DNA of 64,000 bases, from positions 1 through 64,000 of the forward strand of contig NZ_PGGO01000002.1 of the NCBI RefSeq assembly GCF_003010955.1, in the 5' to 3' direction. The DNA is from Phyllobacterium brassicacearum (GTDB lineage Bacteria; Pseudomonadota; Alphaproteobacteria; Rhizobiales; Rhizobiaceae). Below, in pieces: positions 52,303-60,838 of the stretch (position 1 is its first letter; the number at the start of each line of letters is the position of its first letter). Under the pieces are notes generated by a model, which had not been told where the DNA came from, did no database searches, and was given only the letters and a program-made list of their open reading frames with translations. Position numbers and translations under genes: made by a program.

Positions 52303-53343
52303 ATGAACAGACCAACCATCTCTGATCTGGCGAAGACCGCAGATGTCAGCCTCTCGACGGTAAACAGGCTTCTGCACGGGACGGGCACGGTTCGACCGGA
52401 AACGGTAGACCGCATTCTGGATGCCGCCGATGAGATTGGTTTCTATGGCCTGGGGGCCCTGCGGCAGCGTAAACGCGAGAACCTCCCGCATCGAAACCTG
52501 GGATTCCTGATGCAGCAGTCTCACCGTCCGCTCTATCAGATGTGGGCAGAAGCACTAATGTCGGCCTCGATGCGACGAACCGATGCGGTCATCGAGCCTA
52601 ATGTTGTCTTCGAAGATGATCTTTCACCCGAAGCGGTGTCAGCCAATCTGCTGAGCATGGGACAGACCTCGGACGCCATTGCCGTCGTGACGGCCGATCA
52701 TCCGCTTGTCAGTCAGGCAATCGATGAATTGCGCGGCAGGGGCATTCCGGTTGTGGCGTACGTGACCGACTTGTCGGCCGCTAGCCGGGCAGGCTTCGTC
52801 GGGACGGACAACTGGAAGAGGGGACGCACGGCAGCGTGGTTTATCAGTCAGACGGCGGATGGTCCGGGCAAAGTGTTCCCCCTCGTCGGGAGCAATCGCT
52901 ATCAATGTCAGGATATCGCAGATGCCAGTTTTCGCTCCTATATGCGCGAGCATGCTCCCGCATACAACGTTAGCGAAACGCAGCTCACGCACGAGGTACC
53001 CGACAATGCCTACTCTATTGTTCGCCGCCTGATCGAAGAAGAGCCTGACCTTAGGGGTATTTTCGTAAACGGTGGCGGGATTTCCGGCGTCTTGCGCGCT
53101 TTGCGTGAATTGCCGCTGGACGAGCAGCGCACGATACGGATCGTTTGTTCTGACATCGGACCCGAAACTCGCAAAGGATTGAGCGAAGGCTTGATCACCG
53201 CATCGCTTTGCCACCCTCTAGATAAGATGCCGCAGGAACTGATTGATGTCATGCTGCGCTTGATCGAGCGGAGGGATGCCGCATCAATCGAACAAAGAAT
53301 CGTCCCGTTTGACATCCTGACCCCGGAAAGCATTTGGACGTAG
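52303..53343 (+). CDS. LacI-family transcriptional regulator
   Basis: This 346-aa regulator has a LacI helix-turn-helix (TISDLAKTADVSLSTVNRLL, then HGTGTVRPETVDRILDAA) and a periplasmic-binding-protein-like sensor domain (FVGTDNWKRGRTAAWFISQT, IFVNGGGISGVLRALREL). It is divergent from the inositol-type importer and catabolic genes and most likely represses them until substrate or an intermediate is bound. Confidence 0.92.
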   Translation: MNRPTISDLAKTADVSLSTVNRLLHGTGTVRPETVDRILDAADEIGFYGLGALRQRKRENLPHRNLGFLMQQSHRPLYQMWAEALMSASMRRTDAVIEPNVVFEDDLSPEAVSANLLSMGQTSDAIAVVTADHPLVSQAIDELRGRGIPVVAYVTDLSAASRAGFVGTDNWKRGRTAAWFISQTADGPGKVFPLVGSNRYQCQDIADASFRSYMREHAPAYNVSETQLTHEVPDNAYSIVRRLIEEEPDLRGIFVNGGGISGVLRALRELPLDEQRTIRIVCSDIGPETRKGLSEGLITASLCHPLDKMPQELIDVMLRLIERRDAASIEQRIVPFDILTPESIWT

Positions 53344-53371
53344 CTTTTACCAAAATCATTCGGCGGTTTCA

Positions 53372-53530
53372 TTGCGTCAACCTACAATACGTGATCTAGC
53401 GAACGCCGATAACGTATTGATTTCAAAGGTCACTCGCGTTCTTGCGTTTCCGAAAGGGTTAAAGCCAGCTACCAGCCAGCGGGCAACGCTTGCGGCACAG
53501 CAGATCGGCTTCAATAGCTTCGATCTCATT
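53372..53530 (+). pseudogene. Fragment of a second LacI-family regulator (DNA-binding domain only)
   Basis: TIRDLANADNVLISKVTRVL followed by AFPKGLKPATSQRATLAAQQ and IGFNSFDL is a recognisable but degraded LacI N-terminus, parallel to the intact gene 30 bp upstream. The helix-turn-helix is damaged (usual V-S-x-S-T-V changed to V-L-I-S-K-V). After about codon 53 the frame leaves the family. It is probably the residue of a tandem duplication or of a neighbouring operon's regulator. Confidence 0.65.
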
Positions 53531-53756
53531 GGAAGCCGAACTCCTTCCACTGGTGCAAAGCGAGTTCGTATACAAGCGCCCCCAACACCATCTTATCTTC
53601 GGGAAATCGCTCATCTACGAGAAACCAGTGCACGATCTCGTCTCTTCGATCGGACTCGTCTATGCCGTGATAAGCACCAAGAGCCTCGAATGAGGATCCA
53701 TGGCAAGACATCAAAGGCAAGCTATTCGACGTGCAAACTCAAAGTTCTTGCGGCTT

Positions 53757-54338
53757 CTAACGACCTCTGCCTTCAATCTCGATGAAAAGCTTTACATCAT
53801 CTCCTATCATGCCAAGTGCAGCCTTCATCCCGAAGTCGCTTCGCTTGACAGTCGTCTCGGCGCTGAAGCCAACGACATGACTCTTGTCCCAAGGGTTTTC
53901 GCCTTCCTTGTTGAAGACGACGTCCAGAACGGCAGGCTTGGTGACGCCTGCAATTGTCAGGTCGCCGAGGATGGTTCCTGATTTCGCGCCGGTCGTTTTG
54001 AATTCGTTGCCAACGAAAGTGATATCCGGGAATTCGGTAGCATTGAACCAGTCAGCGCCCTGGATGTCGCTGTCACGCTGTGTATTGTTGGTGGAAATGC
54101 TCGCGACCTTCACCTTCACATCAAGCGAACTCGCTTCTGGCTTGGCTGTGTCAAACTCGAAGGTTCCTTCAAAGCCCCTCGCAACACCAATGACACGCGA
54201 GAAGCCAAGATGGTCGATGAAGAATGCGATGTTGGAATGAACGATGTCGATATCGAAGGTTTTTGCCTGAAGCTGTCCTGGAGAAAGCACGGCGGCAAAA
54301 GCGGCAGATAAGATGTGGGCACGCGTAAGCTTGAACAT
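53757..54338 (-). CDS. YceI-family periplasmic protein
   Basis: This 193-aa protein has a signal peptide (MFKLTRAHILSAAFAAVLSP, cleavage near LQAKT) and a YceI beta-barrel: FDIDIVHSNIAFFIDHLGFS, GFEGTFEFDTAKPEASSLDV, FPDITFVGNEF and FSAETTVKRSDFGMKAALG. YceI proteins bind isoprenoid or other hydrophobic ligands in the periplasm. The start at 54338 is chosen because GGAGG lies 8 nt before it. It follows the membrane protein gene by 17 nt. Confidence 0.92.
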   Translation of the reverse strand: MFKLTRAHILSAAFAAVLSPGQLQAKTFDIDIVHSNIAFFIDHLGFSRVIGVARGFEGTFEFDTAKPEASSLDVKVKVASISTNNTQRDSDIQGADWFNATEFPDITFVGNEFKTTGAKSGTILGDLTIAGVTKPAVLDVVFNKEGENPWDKSHVVGFSAETTVKRSDFGMKAALGMIGDDVKLFIEIEGRGR

Positions 54339-54355
54339 TGACATTTCCTCCCTTG

Positions 54356-55210
54356 TCAAATTGGAAAGCTGGAACCGTATGAAAAAATGGCGATCGTGAC
54401 TGCGCATGCGGCGGGGATTGCGCAAAGGAGCGCGAATCCCAGCAGACGAGTGAATCTGGCCTGAAGCCCGGCCAACCACTGCATGCGCCGACTGACTTCC
54501 GGAACGAAGAAGATGAGGCCGAGCGTCGCGAGCGCGAGGAGATCGGACTTGCGCGTTATCAGGGTTACTGCACACACGACCGCTAGCATCCCGCCAGCGC
54601 CGCCCAGAACGGCAGAGGTGCCGAACGGATTATCTTCCGTGCCGAGACTCCAGGGCAACGTCGCCAGAACCGCAACCGCAAAGATCAGGCAAAGCTGAAG
54701 ACTGGTCGAAGATGCGCCCAGCAGGGCGATCGGGGCAAAGCCCAGCGACGCGATGGCAAGAAGCAGGGCGCGCTTCACGCCGTCCTCCGCCGCAGTTCCT
54801 CCCATCTTTCGCTGCAGCAAGAGCATCACGGCAACACCGGCGGCTGCGGCAACGAGAATCTCCAGCGGAGCCTCGCCCAACCGGCTTTGCCCGATATACA
54901 AGGCTGCTGCCAGCGGCTGGATCAGTATCAGCATTGCCGCGAGGCGTGGCCGACCCGCGAGGTCGGCCGCAAGGCCAACAAGAGCGCCGGCGAGTGCTAT
55001 GTAGAAGACCTTGTTCGCCGCTCCTATCGGCGGAAAGGCCGGGACTTTGTTGTAGGCGACGGCATAGGCAGCGAGAAAAGCTGCCGATACGATAGCGCCG
55101 GACCAGGCTACGCCGAGACGTGACATGCGGCAAAGGCCGGCCAGCGTGAAGGCAACAAGGCCAACCGATACAATCCCAAACAGGAGCGCGTCCTGAGGAG
55201 AGTTTGCCAC
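54356..55210 (-). CDS. Polytopic membrane protein of unknown function (GTG start likely)
   Basis: This protein has about nine hydrophobic segments, beginning with ALLFGIVSVGLVAFTLAGLC right after the proposed start. No transporter signature was recognised. The start is uncertain: the GTG at 55210 gives a clean short N-terminus but has no ribosome binding site of its own. It lies 4 nt after the stop of a small upstream frame that does have a strong one, so it may be translated by coupling. It is followed by yceI in the same transcript. Confidence 0.6.
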   Translation of the reverse strand: MANSPQDALLFGIVSVGLVAFTLAGLCRMSRLGVAWSGAIVSAAFLAAYAVAYNKVPAFPPIGAANKVFYIALAGALVGLAADLAGRPRLAAMLILIQPLAAALYIGQSRLGEAPLEILVAAAAGVAVMLLLQRKMGGTAAEDGVKRALLLAIASLGFAPIALLGASSTSLQLCLIFAVAVLATLPWSLGTEDNPFGTSAVLGGAGGMLAVVCAVTLITRKSDLLALATLGLIFFVPEVSRRMQWLAGLQARFTRLLGFALLCAIPAACAVTIAIFSYGSSFPI

Positions 55211-55214
55211 GGGT

Positions 55215-55340
55215 TTATACCGAACAGGCCACGGTGCCGCAACGCGGCAAGTCACAAGCAGCAAACGGAGAACTTGTAACGCCTTTACACCACACAATAG
55301 TGCGCATGACGACAGATGTGTCTTGATGATGCGTCAACAT
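55215..55340 (-). CDS. Possible 41-aa leader peptide
   Basis: An ATG at 55340 is preceded by an excellent ribosome binding site (GGGAGGGA). The frame runs 41 codons (MLTHHQDTSVVMRTIVWCKG, then a cysteine-bearing tail) and stops 4 nt before the GTG of the membrane protein gene. It lies under a TTGACA-type promoter at 55410-55437. It may be a leader that couples translation, or the true start of the downstream gene with a frameshift between them. Confidence 0.35.
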   Translation of the reverse strand: MLTHHQDTSVVMRTIVWCKGVTSSPFAACDLPRCGTVACSV

Positions 55341-55401
55341 GTTATTCCCTCCCAATGTCAGCTCTGCATACCGATAAAATGCAAATACTAATCAGTCTCC
55401 C

Positions 55402-55437
55402 AATACAATAGGTATTTCAATTGTGTCCGATTGTCAA
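55402..55437 (-). promoter_or_regulatory. Promoter TTGACA-N16-ATACCT with overlapping ATAC-N5-GTAT repeat
   Basis: On the minus strand TTGACA (55432-55437) and ATACCT (55410-55415) are 16 bp apart. AATAC-AATAG-GTATT (55402-55416) overlaps the -10. The same layout occurs at 58441-58476 and 63322-63358. Confidence 0.6.
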
Positions 55438-55465
55438 CGATTGGTTACCTTGAACCTGCCATCGA

Positions 55466-55783
55466 TCAATCTTCAGGCGCCAGGGTTACGATCATCCCTT
55501 CAAACTCTGGCTTGAAGGGAATTTGGCAAGAAAGGCGCGACTGCTCTCGCCGGTGATCTGAACTGTCAAGCAACTCATCCTCATCGATGGAAAGCGCCGG
55601 CAGACGACCATTCATGCCGTCATCAACGTAGACATGGCAGGTGGCGCAGGAACAGCAGCCGCCGCAGAGCGCAAGGAGTTCGTCGAGACCCGCATCCCGG
55701 ATATGCTCCATGACTGACACGCCATTGCGTCCCTCAACAGGGACGACCTGGCCGGCGCGCGTGATTACTGTAAACGTAGACAT
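55466..55783 (-). CDS. [2Fe-2S] ferredoxin (adrenodoxin type)
   Basis: This 105-aa ferredoxin has cluster ligands in the order C-x5-C-x2-C ([20 protein letters not shown]) with the fourth cysteine in SRLSCQIP. Proteins of this type feed electrons to cytochrome P450 or Rieske-type oxygenases. It lies 52 nt after the matching ferredoxin reductase gene. No oxygenase gene occurs in the window. Confidence 0.93.
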   Translation of the reverse strand: MSTFTVITRAGQVVPVEGRNGVSVMEHIRDAGLDELLALCGGCCSCATCHVYVDDGMNGRLPALSIDEDELLDSSDHRREQSRLSCQIPFKPEFEGMIVTLAPED

Positions 55784-55835
55784 CTCGATCCTCCCATATA
55801 GTCCGCGTCACGCATCGCGCGGCGATGACGCCAAT

Positions 55836-57050
55836 TCACCTGCTCACCAACGATTTCAATGTGATGCTGGCGTCGGCCAGAATATCCGCAGCGATGCGCG
55901 CGCCGCGCTCAACAAGGGCGCGACCCTCGACATAATCTTTCACGGCATTGACGCAATCGAGCGCGATGACAACGCCCTCGCGGAGATAGACGACGCTAAA
56001 CTTTCGCTCGTTTGGGTCACCCCGGACGACAGTCCGATCATATCCGCTCGACAACCCCACCGTCTGAAGACGCAGGTCATATTGGTTGGACCAGAACCAG
56101 GGCACCGAAGCATAGGGCACCGGTCGTCCGCATAGTGTCTTGGCCACCGCCGTGGCCTGGTCGCTTGCATTCTGGACCGACTCGATCCGGAGGCCATGGC
56201 CAGAGACCATACGCGCGCAATCGCCGATGGCAAACACGTCGGCCAGGCTGGTTCGGCAATGCTCGTCTATGTCCACTCCGTTGCTTCCCGCGGCGCCCGC
56301 GGCGATCAGGGGCTCGACGCAGGGCAGGATGCCGATCCCGACGATTGCCATGTCAGCAGACAAGGTTTCGCCACCGGTCAGCCGCACGCCGGTCAGGTGG
56401 CCATTGTGACCGACAAAGCTCTCGACGCCGGTTCCCAATCGCACGTCGACGCCGTGATCGCGATGCTCCTTTTCGTAGAAGCGAGAGAGAGGCTCGGCTG
56501 CCACGCGGGCAAGGACCCGGTCCATTGCCTCGAGGACGACAACTCGCTTGCCAACCTTGGTCAGAACAGCTGCCGCCTCAAGCCCGATATAGCCACCTCC
56601 GATCACGACTACGTGCTGGACGTTGCCAAGTTCCGCCATGATACCGTCGACATCGCCCCGACTGCGCACGGAATGGATGCCGCCAAGTTCCTGACCGGGA
56701 CAAGTCATTTTCCGGGGCCGCCCTCCGGCGGCCCAGATCAGATGGCCATAGCCAAAGGCCGTGCCATTCGCACAAAGGATGCGCTTTTCCCTGGCTTCTA
56801 GGGCGATGGCTTCGTTTCCGAGCAAGAGGTCGATATTCCGCGCAGCCCAGAATTCGGGAGGACGGATGAGAATGCGCTCGAATGGTCTGGCTCCGGAAAG
56901 ATAATCCTTGGACAGCGGCGGGCGCTCGTAGGGCAGATCGCAATCGTCGCTGACAAGCCCGATCGATCCGGGAAACCCATGCTGTCGAAGCGAGATCGCC
57001 GCCTGGACGCCACCGTGTCCACTGCCAACAATAAGACAATCGTAGTTCAT
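55836..57050 (-). CDS. FAD-dependent ferredoxin reductase
   Basis: This 404-aa reductase has an FAD motif (CLIVGSGHGGVQAAISLRQH), an NAD motif (VVVIGGGYIGLEAAAVLTKV), and the C-terminal FAD site VFAIGDCARM, followed by VPWFWSNQYDLRLQTVGLS. It transfers electrons from NAD(P)H to the [2Fe-2S] ferredoxin encoded next. It is of the putidaredoxin-reductase group used by P450 and Rieske oxygenase systems. Confidence 0.93.
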   Translation of the reverse strand: MNYDCLIVGSGHGGVQAAISLRQHGFPGSIGLVSDDCDLPYERPPLSKDYLSGARPFERILIRPPEFWAARNIDLLLGNEAIALEAREKRILCANGTAFGYGHLIWAAGGRPRKMTCPGQELGGIHSVRSRGDVDGIMAELGNVQHVVVIGGGYIGLEAAAVLTKVGKRVVVLEAMDRVLARVAAEPLSRFYEKEHRDHGVDVRLGTGVESFVGHNGHLTGVRLTGGETLSADMAIVGIGILPCVEPLIAAGAAGSNGVDIDEHCRTSLADVFAIGDCARMVSGHGLRIESVQNASDQATAVAKTLCGRPVPYASVPWFWSNQYDLRLQTVGLSSGYDRTVVRGDPNERKFSVVYLREGVVIALDCVNAVKDYVEGRALVERGARIAADILADASITLKSLVSR

Positions 57051-57129
57051 CTCCGCGCTCCTCCCATCAGGCGCAATCGCTTCGAAATCGGTTCTTAAGC
57101 TGTGGTTCGCCGGATGGCGCTGCGCTCCA

Positions 57130-57687
57130 TCAAGACCGCGTCGCGCCGATCAGGATAAAGGCCATCGTTGCCGGCGATGTGCCCTTGTTACGCCAGGCAT
57201 GGCGTGTACCGCCCTGGATCGCAATGTCGCCCTGCCGAAGATGGACCTCCGCGCCGTCGTCGAGTTCCAGCCAGATCTCGCCTTCGAGCACGATGTCGTA
57301 ATCGACCGTGTCCGTCGTGTGCATGCCGGGAGCCTCACTCTCGAAGAGCTCGGCGAGCCCAGGCAGATGCCGGCGCTGTTCTGCGTCGGCAGTTACCGGA
57401 TCGAAGGACGGTCCAGCCATTGCGGAATCCGGCGGGAAGCGCACGACCATCAGACGCGTCTCACCCGGAGCGGGCGTTATGCATATTCCGGGCAGAGCCG
57501 GGTCAGTTCTATCGAGTGGCAGACTGAGCTGCGACGGCGTTGCCCAGCAGACCGAGGTCATGAAGCCCGGCACCGACTGGTGCAGGTGGGCGTTTGGAAC
57601 GGTATCGTCGCTGATGAAGACCGACTTGCCATCGCGAATACCCGTCACCACACGGCGCGGCACTCTGGTGCTGATATCAATCGACAT
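57130..57687 (-). CDS. Cupin-domain protein
   Basis: This 185-aa protein has a C-terminal cupin ([20 protein letters not shown], then [20 protein letters not shown]). The metal-site His/Glu pattern is partial (H-T-T-D-T-V-D-Y-D..., G-x4-H). The N-terminal part resembles proteins accompanying ring-opening or decarboxylating enzymes in aromatic catabolism. The start at 57687 overlaps the RraA stop; GGAGGGG lies 7 nt upstream. Confidence 0.85.
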   Translation of the reverse strand: MSIDISTRVPRRVVTGIRDGKSVFISDDTVPNAHLHQSVPGFMTSVCWATPSQLSLPLDRTDPALPGICITPAPGETRLMVVRFPPDSAMAGPSFDPVTADAEQRRHLPGLAELFESEAPGMHTTDTVDYDIVLEGEIWLELDDGAEVHLRQGDIAIQGGTRHAWRNKGTSPATMAFILIGATRS

Positions 57688-58351
57688 AGACAAGCCCCTC
57701 CTCCAGCAGTCTGAGACGCATGTCGTTCACGTCGAGGCTGAGTTCTCCGGCTGCATAACGCTGGCGTTTCTCCTCCTCCATCCGTTCCCTGCGGCGGGCT
57801 TTTTCCAGCACATCTGCGGCGCTCTCCATCGGCACCACGCAGACTCCGTCATCATCCGCAACAATCACATCGCCCGGCCGGACGAGACATCCGGCGCAAA
57901 CAATCGGAACCTGTACGTTCGCCAGGGTCTCCTTGACGGTCCCCTGCGCGGAAACCGTCCTGGACCAGACGGGAAACCCCATCTCAGTCAGCGTAGCGAT
58001 ATCGCGAACACCCGCATCGATGACCAGCCCGTGAATGCCGCGAGCCATTGCAGACGTGGCAAGGAGATCGCCAAAATAACCGTCGTCACAGGGTGAGGTC
58101 GGGGATACGACGAGAATGTCACCTGGGCGCGCTTGCTCCAGTGCCACATGGATCATCCAATTGTCGCCAGGCGCCACTTCGCAGGTCAACGCGTTGCCGG
58201 CAATCTTCACAGGGCGATAGATCGGACGCAGAGACGAGGCAAGAAGCCCTTTTCTTCCCTGCGCCTCATGAACCGTCGCGACACCCAATTCGCCAAGAGC
58301 GCGAACAATGGCGTCGTCTGTCCGCATCACATTTCTCACTACCTTCGCCAT
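57677..58351 (-). CDS. RraA-family aldolase (4-carboxy-4-hydroxy-2-oxoadipate aldolase-like)
   Basis: This 224-aa protein has the RraA/HMG-aldolase signature GD-x20-RD ([20 protein letters not shown], then GVRD). The LigK/GalC-type aldolases of protocatechuate 4,5-cleavage and gallate pathways give pyruvate and oxaloacetate. The N-terminus ([19 protein letters not shown]) and tail fit this group, though substrate is not proven. It is the first gene of an operon with a cupin, ferredoxin reductase and ferredoxin. Confidence 0.85.
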   Translation of the reverse strand: MAKVVRNVMRTDDAIVRALGELGVATVHEAQGRKGLLASSLRPIYRPVKIAGNALTCEVAPGDNWMIHVALEQARPGDILVVSPTSPCDDGYFGDLLATSAMARGIHGLVIDAGVRDIATLTEMGFPVWSRTVSAQGTVKETLANVQVPIVCAGCLVRPGDVIVADDDGVCVVPMESAADVLEKARRRERMEEEKRQRYAAGELSLDVNDMRLRLLEEGLVYVD

Positions 58352-58438
58352 GCTTACCTCCCGTAACTTCCATTGCAGGCGCGGCCGTCAACGATGAAGC
58401 CGCCAACTGATCAGGAAGCCTCCTCCGACTTCAATTCA

Positions 58439-58476
58439 GGATACCGCTAGTATCCGAATTCTATCTGGAATGTCAA
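58439..58476 (-). promoter_or_regulatory. Promoter TTGACA-N16-GATACT with palindrome GGATACCGCTAGTATCC
   Basis: TTGACA (58471-58476) and GATACT (58449-58454) on the minus strand are 16 bp apart. The palindrome 58439-58455 covers the -10 and the expected start. It lies 88-125 bp before the RraA-family gene. Confidence 0.7.
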
Positions 58477-58535
58477 TAGTCATTTCGCATTGGGGGTGTT
58501 GAATCCGCACCGGACGCTGTCGCGACACCACGGCC

Positions 58536-58561
58536 AAAGAAAAGGGGGCAGCCTGCCCCCT
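58536..58561 (-). terminator. Rho-independent terminator of the ABC importer operon
   Basis: AGGGGGCA (58543-58550) pairs with TGCCCCCT (58554-58561) around GCC. On the minus strand it is followed by TTTTCTTT. It lies just after the stop of the binding-protein gene at 58585. Confidence 0.88.
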
Positions 58562-58584
58562 GCGAACCACAGGTTCTTTTTCGA

Positions 58585-59823
58585 TCAGTGCCTGGGTGTC
58601 TTGCCTTCGAACGAAATAACATCGCCCATTGGTTGATAGGCTGCCCCGTCGAACTGGAAGAGCTGAAGTGATTCGATCGGATAGACGTCCTCGCCGGTTT
58701 TTGTCGTCAGCGTGATACCCGGCAGCAGCAAATCCAGCTGAGCGTGATCGAGGTTGCGTGCAGCCTCCATCATAGCCTCGCGGGTTGGCGCTTTCATCGA
58801 TTCAAGCACCTTTACCAGCGCATCGCCGATCGCATAACCGGATTGGCCGAGTGCGTCTTCCGTCGAGAACTTCGACTGGGCGGCCGCGTGATCGGCCAGG
58901 TAGCGTTTCACGCCCACATCATCTCCGGGCATCGATGCGTTGACCTGTTTCAGAAACTGGCTGGTAATGACCCCTTTGGCATTTTCGAGGCCCGCCGGTT
59001 TCAGTGAGGCGATCGACGCTGCAATGTTGGAGATGAGTGTCGTCGGCTTCCAGCCGCTTTCGGTGGCAAAGCGCACGGCTTCGGCACCCTGCCTGGGTCC
59101 GGTGATCACGACAAGCGTATCGGCACCGGAAGCCTTCAGCGTCGAAAGCTGCGTTTCCACTGTGGGATCGGCCGATGTCACAGGCTGAGCCGCAACGATC
59201 GTGACGCCGGAGTCACTGATCGCACTTTCCAAAGCGGCCTGGAACGTCTGCCCCGTTTCCGTGTTCAGATAGAGAAGAGCGACCTTGGCCTGACGTTTGT
59301 TGTCGAGGAGATATTTTGCGAAAGTCGCCGCCTCTGTGGTGAAGGACGGCACGAAGCCGATCTCCCATTCAGGACCGGCGAGTTCATGTACACCGGAATA
59401 CATGAACAGGTTGGGAATGCCGCGCTGATTGATGTAGCGCCCGATGGCCTGGTTGTTCGGCGTGCCGGCCGTCGCCACTACGGCAAGGACTTCTTCCCGC
59501 TCGACGAGCTTGCGCACATTGGTAAGCGTGCGCTGTGGATCCAGTCCGTCATCCTCGACCAGCAGTTCGATCTTGCGCGTTTTGCCGTCGGCCATTCTAA
59601 CTCCGCCAGCGACATTGATCGGATCGGTCCTTGTCCTTACACCATCGGCAATGGCGCCAAGCGCAGCTACCGGACCGGTCAGCGGTCCAGAAATCCCGAT
59701 CTTCACCGTATCATCGGTAATGCCGGCCGACGGCTCCTCTGCTCGTGCTGGTGCCGCAGTCAGCATAGCGAATACAAGCGCCTGCAACGCAAGCGGGGCT
59801 TTGATGAGTGTAGGCAATCGCAT
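58585..59823 (-). CDS. Branched-chain-amino-acid-type ABC substrate-binding protein
   Basis: This 412-aa protein has a signal peptide (LALQALVFAMLTAAPARAEE) and a Leu/Ile/Val-binding-type fold: VKIGISGPLTGPVAALGAIA, DDGLDPQRTLTNVRKLV, VVATAGTPNNQAIGRYINQR and QSGYAIGDALVKVLESM. Binding proteins in aromatic catabolic loci often take aromatic acids rather than amino acids. The start at 59823 has GGAGGAGAA upstream. It is the last gene of a five-gene importer operon, before a clear terminator. Confidence 0.92.
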   Translation of the reverse strand: MRLPTLIKAPLALQALVFAMLTAAPARAEEPSAGITDDTVKIGISGPLTGPVAALGAIADGVRTRTDPINVAGGVRMADGKTRKIELLVEDDGLDPQRTLTNVRKLVEREEVLAVVATAGTPNNQAIGRYINQRGIPNLFMYSGVHELAGPEWEIGFVPSFTTEAATFAKYLLDNKRQAKVALLYLNTETGQTFQAALESAISDSGVTIVAAQPVTSADPTVETQLSTLKASGADTLVVITGPRQGAEAVRFATESGWKPTTLISNIAASIASLKPAGLENAKGVITSQFLKQVNASMPGDDVGVKRYLADHAAAQSKFSTEDALGQSGYAIGDALVKVLESMKAPTREAMMEAARNLDHAQLDLLLPGITLTTKTGEDVYPIESLQLFQFDGAAYQPMGDVISFEGKTPRH

Positions 59824-59824
59824 G

Positions 59825-60838
59825 TCATTCTCCTCCCAATTGTCCGGGCAAGGGGCCCGGAACCCGTGACAGATCCTTTTTGTTGAAGATGCCTCCCAAC
59901 GCCTGCAGGCTACGGCCAATCGGAAGCCCGGCTATGCCTTGCCGTGCCACCATCATCATGGCGATCAGGCAGAGACCATAGATCAGCCCCCCGAGTGCAG
60001 GATTAATGTCCGTTGTCCAACCCGGCACGAAGACGATGAAAACGGCGCCAATGAACGCTCCGGCCATGCTGGTGATACCGCCAACGATGCCGCCGATCAG
60101 AATGTCGATCGATTTCATCGGCAGGAATGACTGCGGACTTATGAAGCCGTTCAGGATGCAGAAGAGGCCGCCGCCGAGACCCGCCAATGCTGAGCTGGCC
60201 GCGAAAGCGGCCAGCCGCGCCTTGGTCAGATTGACTCCCAGCGATTCAGCGATCAGTGGATTGTCGCGCAATGCTCGCATCAGACGGCCAGTGTCACCAC
60301 GCAGCAGTCGCCTCAGCATGAAGACCGAGATAGCAGCGCAGATCAGAGAAAGGCCATAGAGCCACAATTCCTGGCTGCCCGGGAACCACTTGGGCGCCAG
60401 CGGCTGGTCGGTCGCGAGACCGGTAACGCCGCCAGTGATCCAGTCCATCTTCAACAACAGCTGCGGAAACGCGCTAGCTACGCCGAACGTGACGATCGCA
60501 AGCTGCAGTCCCTGCAGGCGTAGTGCCGGCAGACCGATCAGAACACCGATGAGGCTGGTGATGATGGCTGCAAAAGGCAGAGTCGCGATCGGATCCATGC
60601 CGAAATTCACATTGAGGATGGCGGTCGCATAGGCGCCAATGCCGAAGAGTGCACCCTGAGCAAGACAGATCTGGCCGCTGAACCCTAAAAGCAGGTTCAG
60701 GCCGAGGATCGCGATGCCATAGCAGACAGCGATGCTGAACTCGAACAGCATGAAGTCCGGAGCAAGAAACGGGAGACAGAGGGCCACGGCCGTGACAAGC
60801 GCTGCGGGAGCGGACTGGAACAATCGGGTGCCGTTCAT
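59825..60838 (-). CDS. ABC transporter permease (LivM type)
   Basis: This 337-aa permease has about ten membrane segments and the family pattern NLLLGFSGQICLAQGALFGI followed by GAYATAIL, and the coupling loop RLMRALRDNPLIAESLGVN. It overlaps the LivH-type gene by 4 nt and is separated from the binding-protein gene by 1 nt. It is half of the membrane channel. Confidence 0.93.
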   Translation of the reverse strand: MNGTRLFQSAPAALVTAVALCLPFLAPDFMLFEFSIAVCYGIAILGLNLLLGFSGQICLAQGALFGIGAYATAILNVNFGMDPIATLPFAAIITSLIGVLIGLPALRLQGLQLAIVTFGVASAFPQLLLKMDWITGGVTGLATDQPLAPKWFPGSQELWLYGLSLICAAISVFMLRRLLRGDTGRLMRALRDNPLIAESLGVNLTKARLAAFAASSALAGLGGGLFCILNGFISPQSFLPMKSIDILIGGIVGGITSMAGAFIGAVFIVFVPGWTTDINPALGGLIYGLCLIAMMMVARQGIAGLPIGRSLQALGGIFNKKDLSRVPGPLPGQLGGE

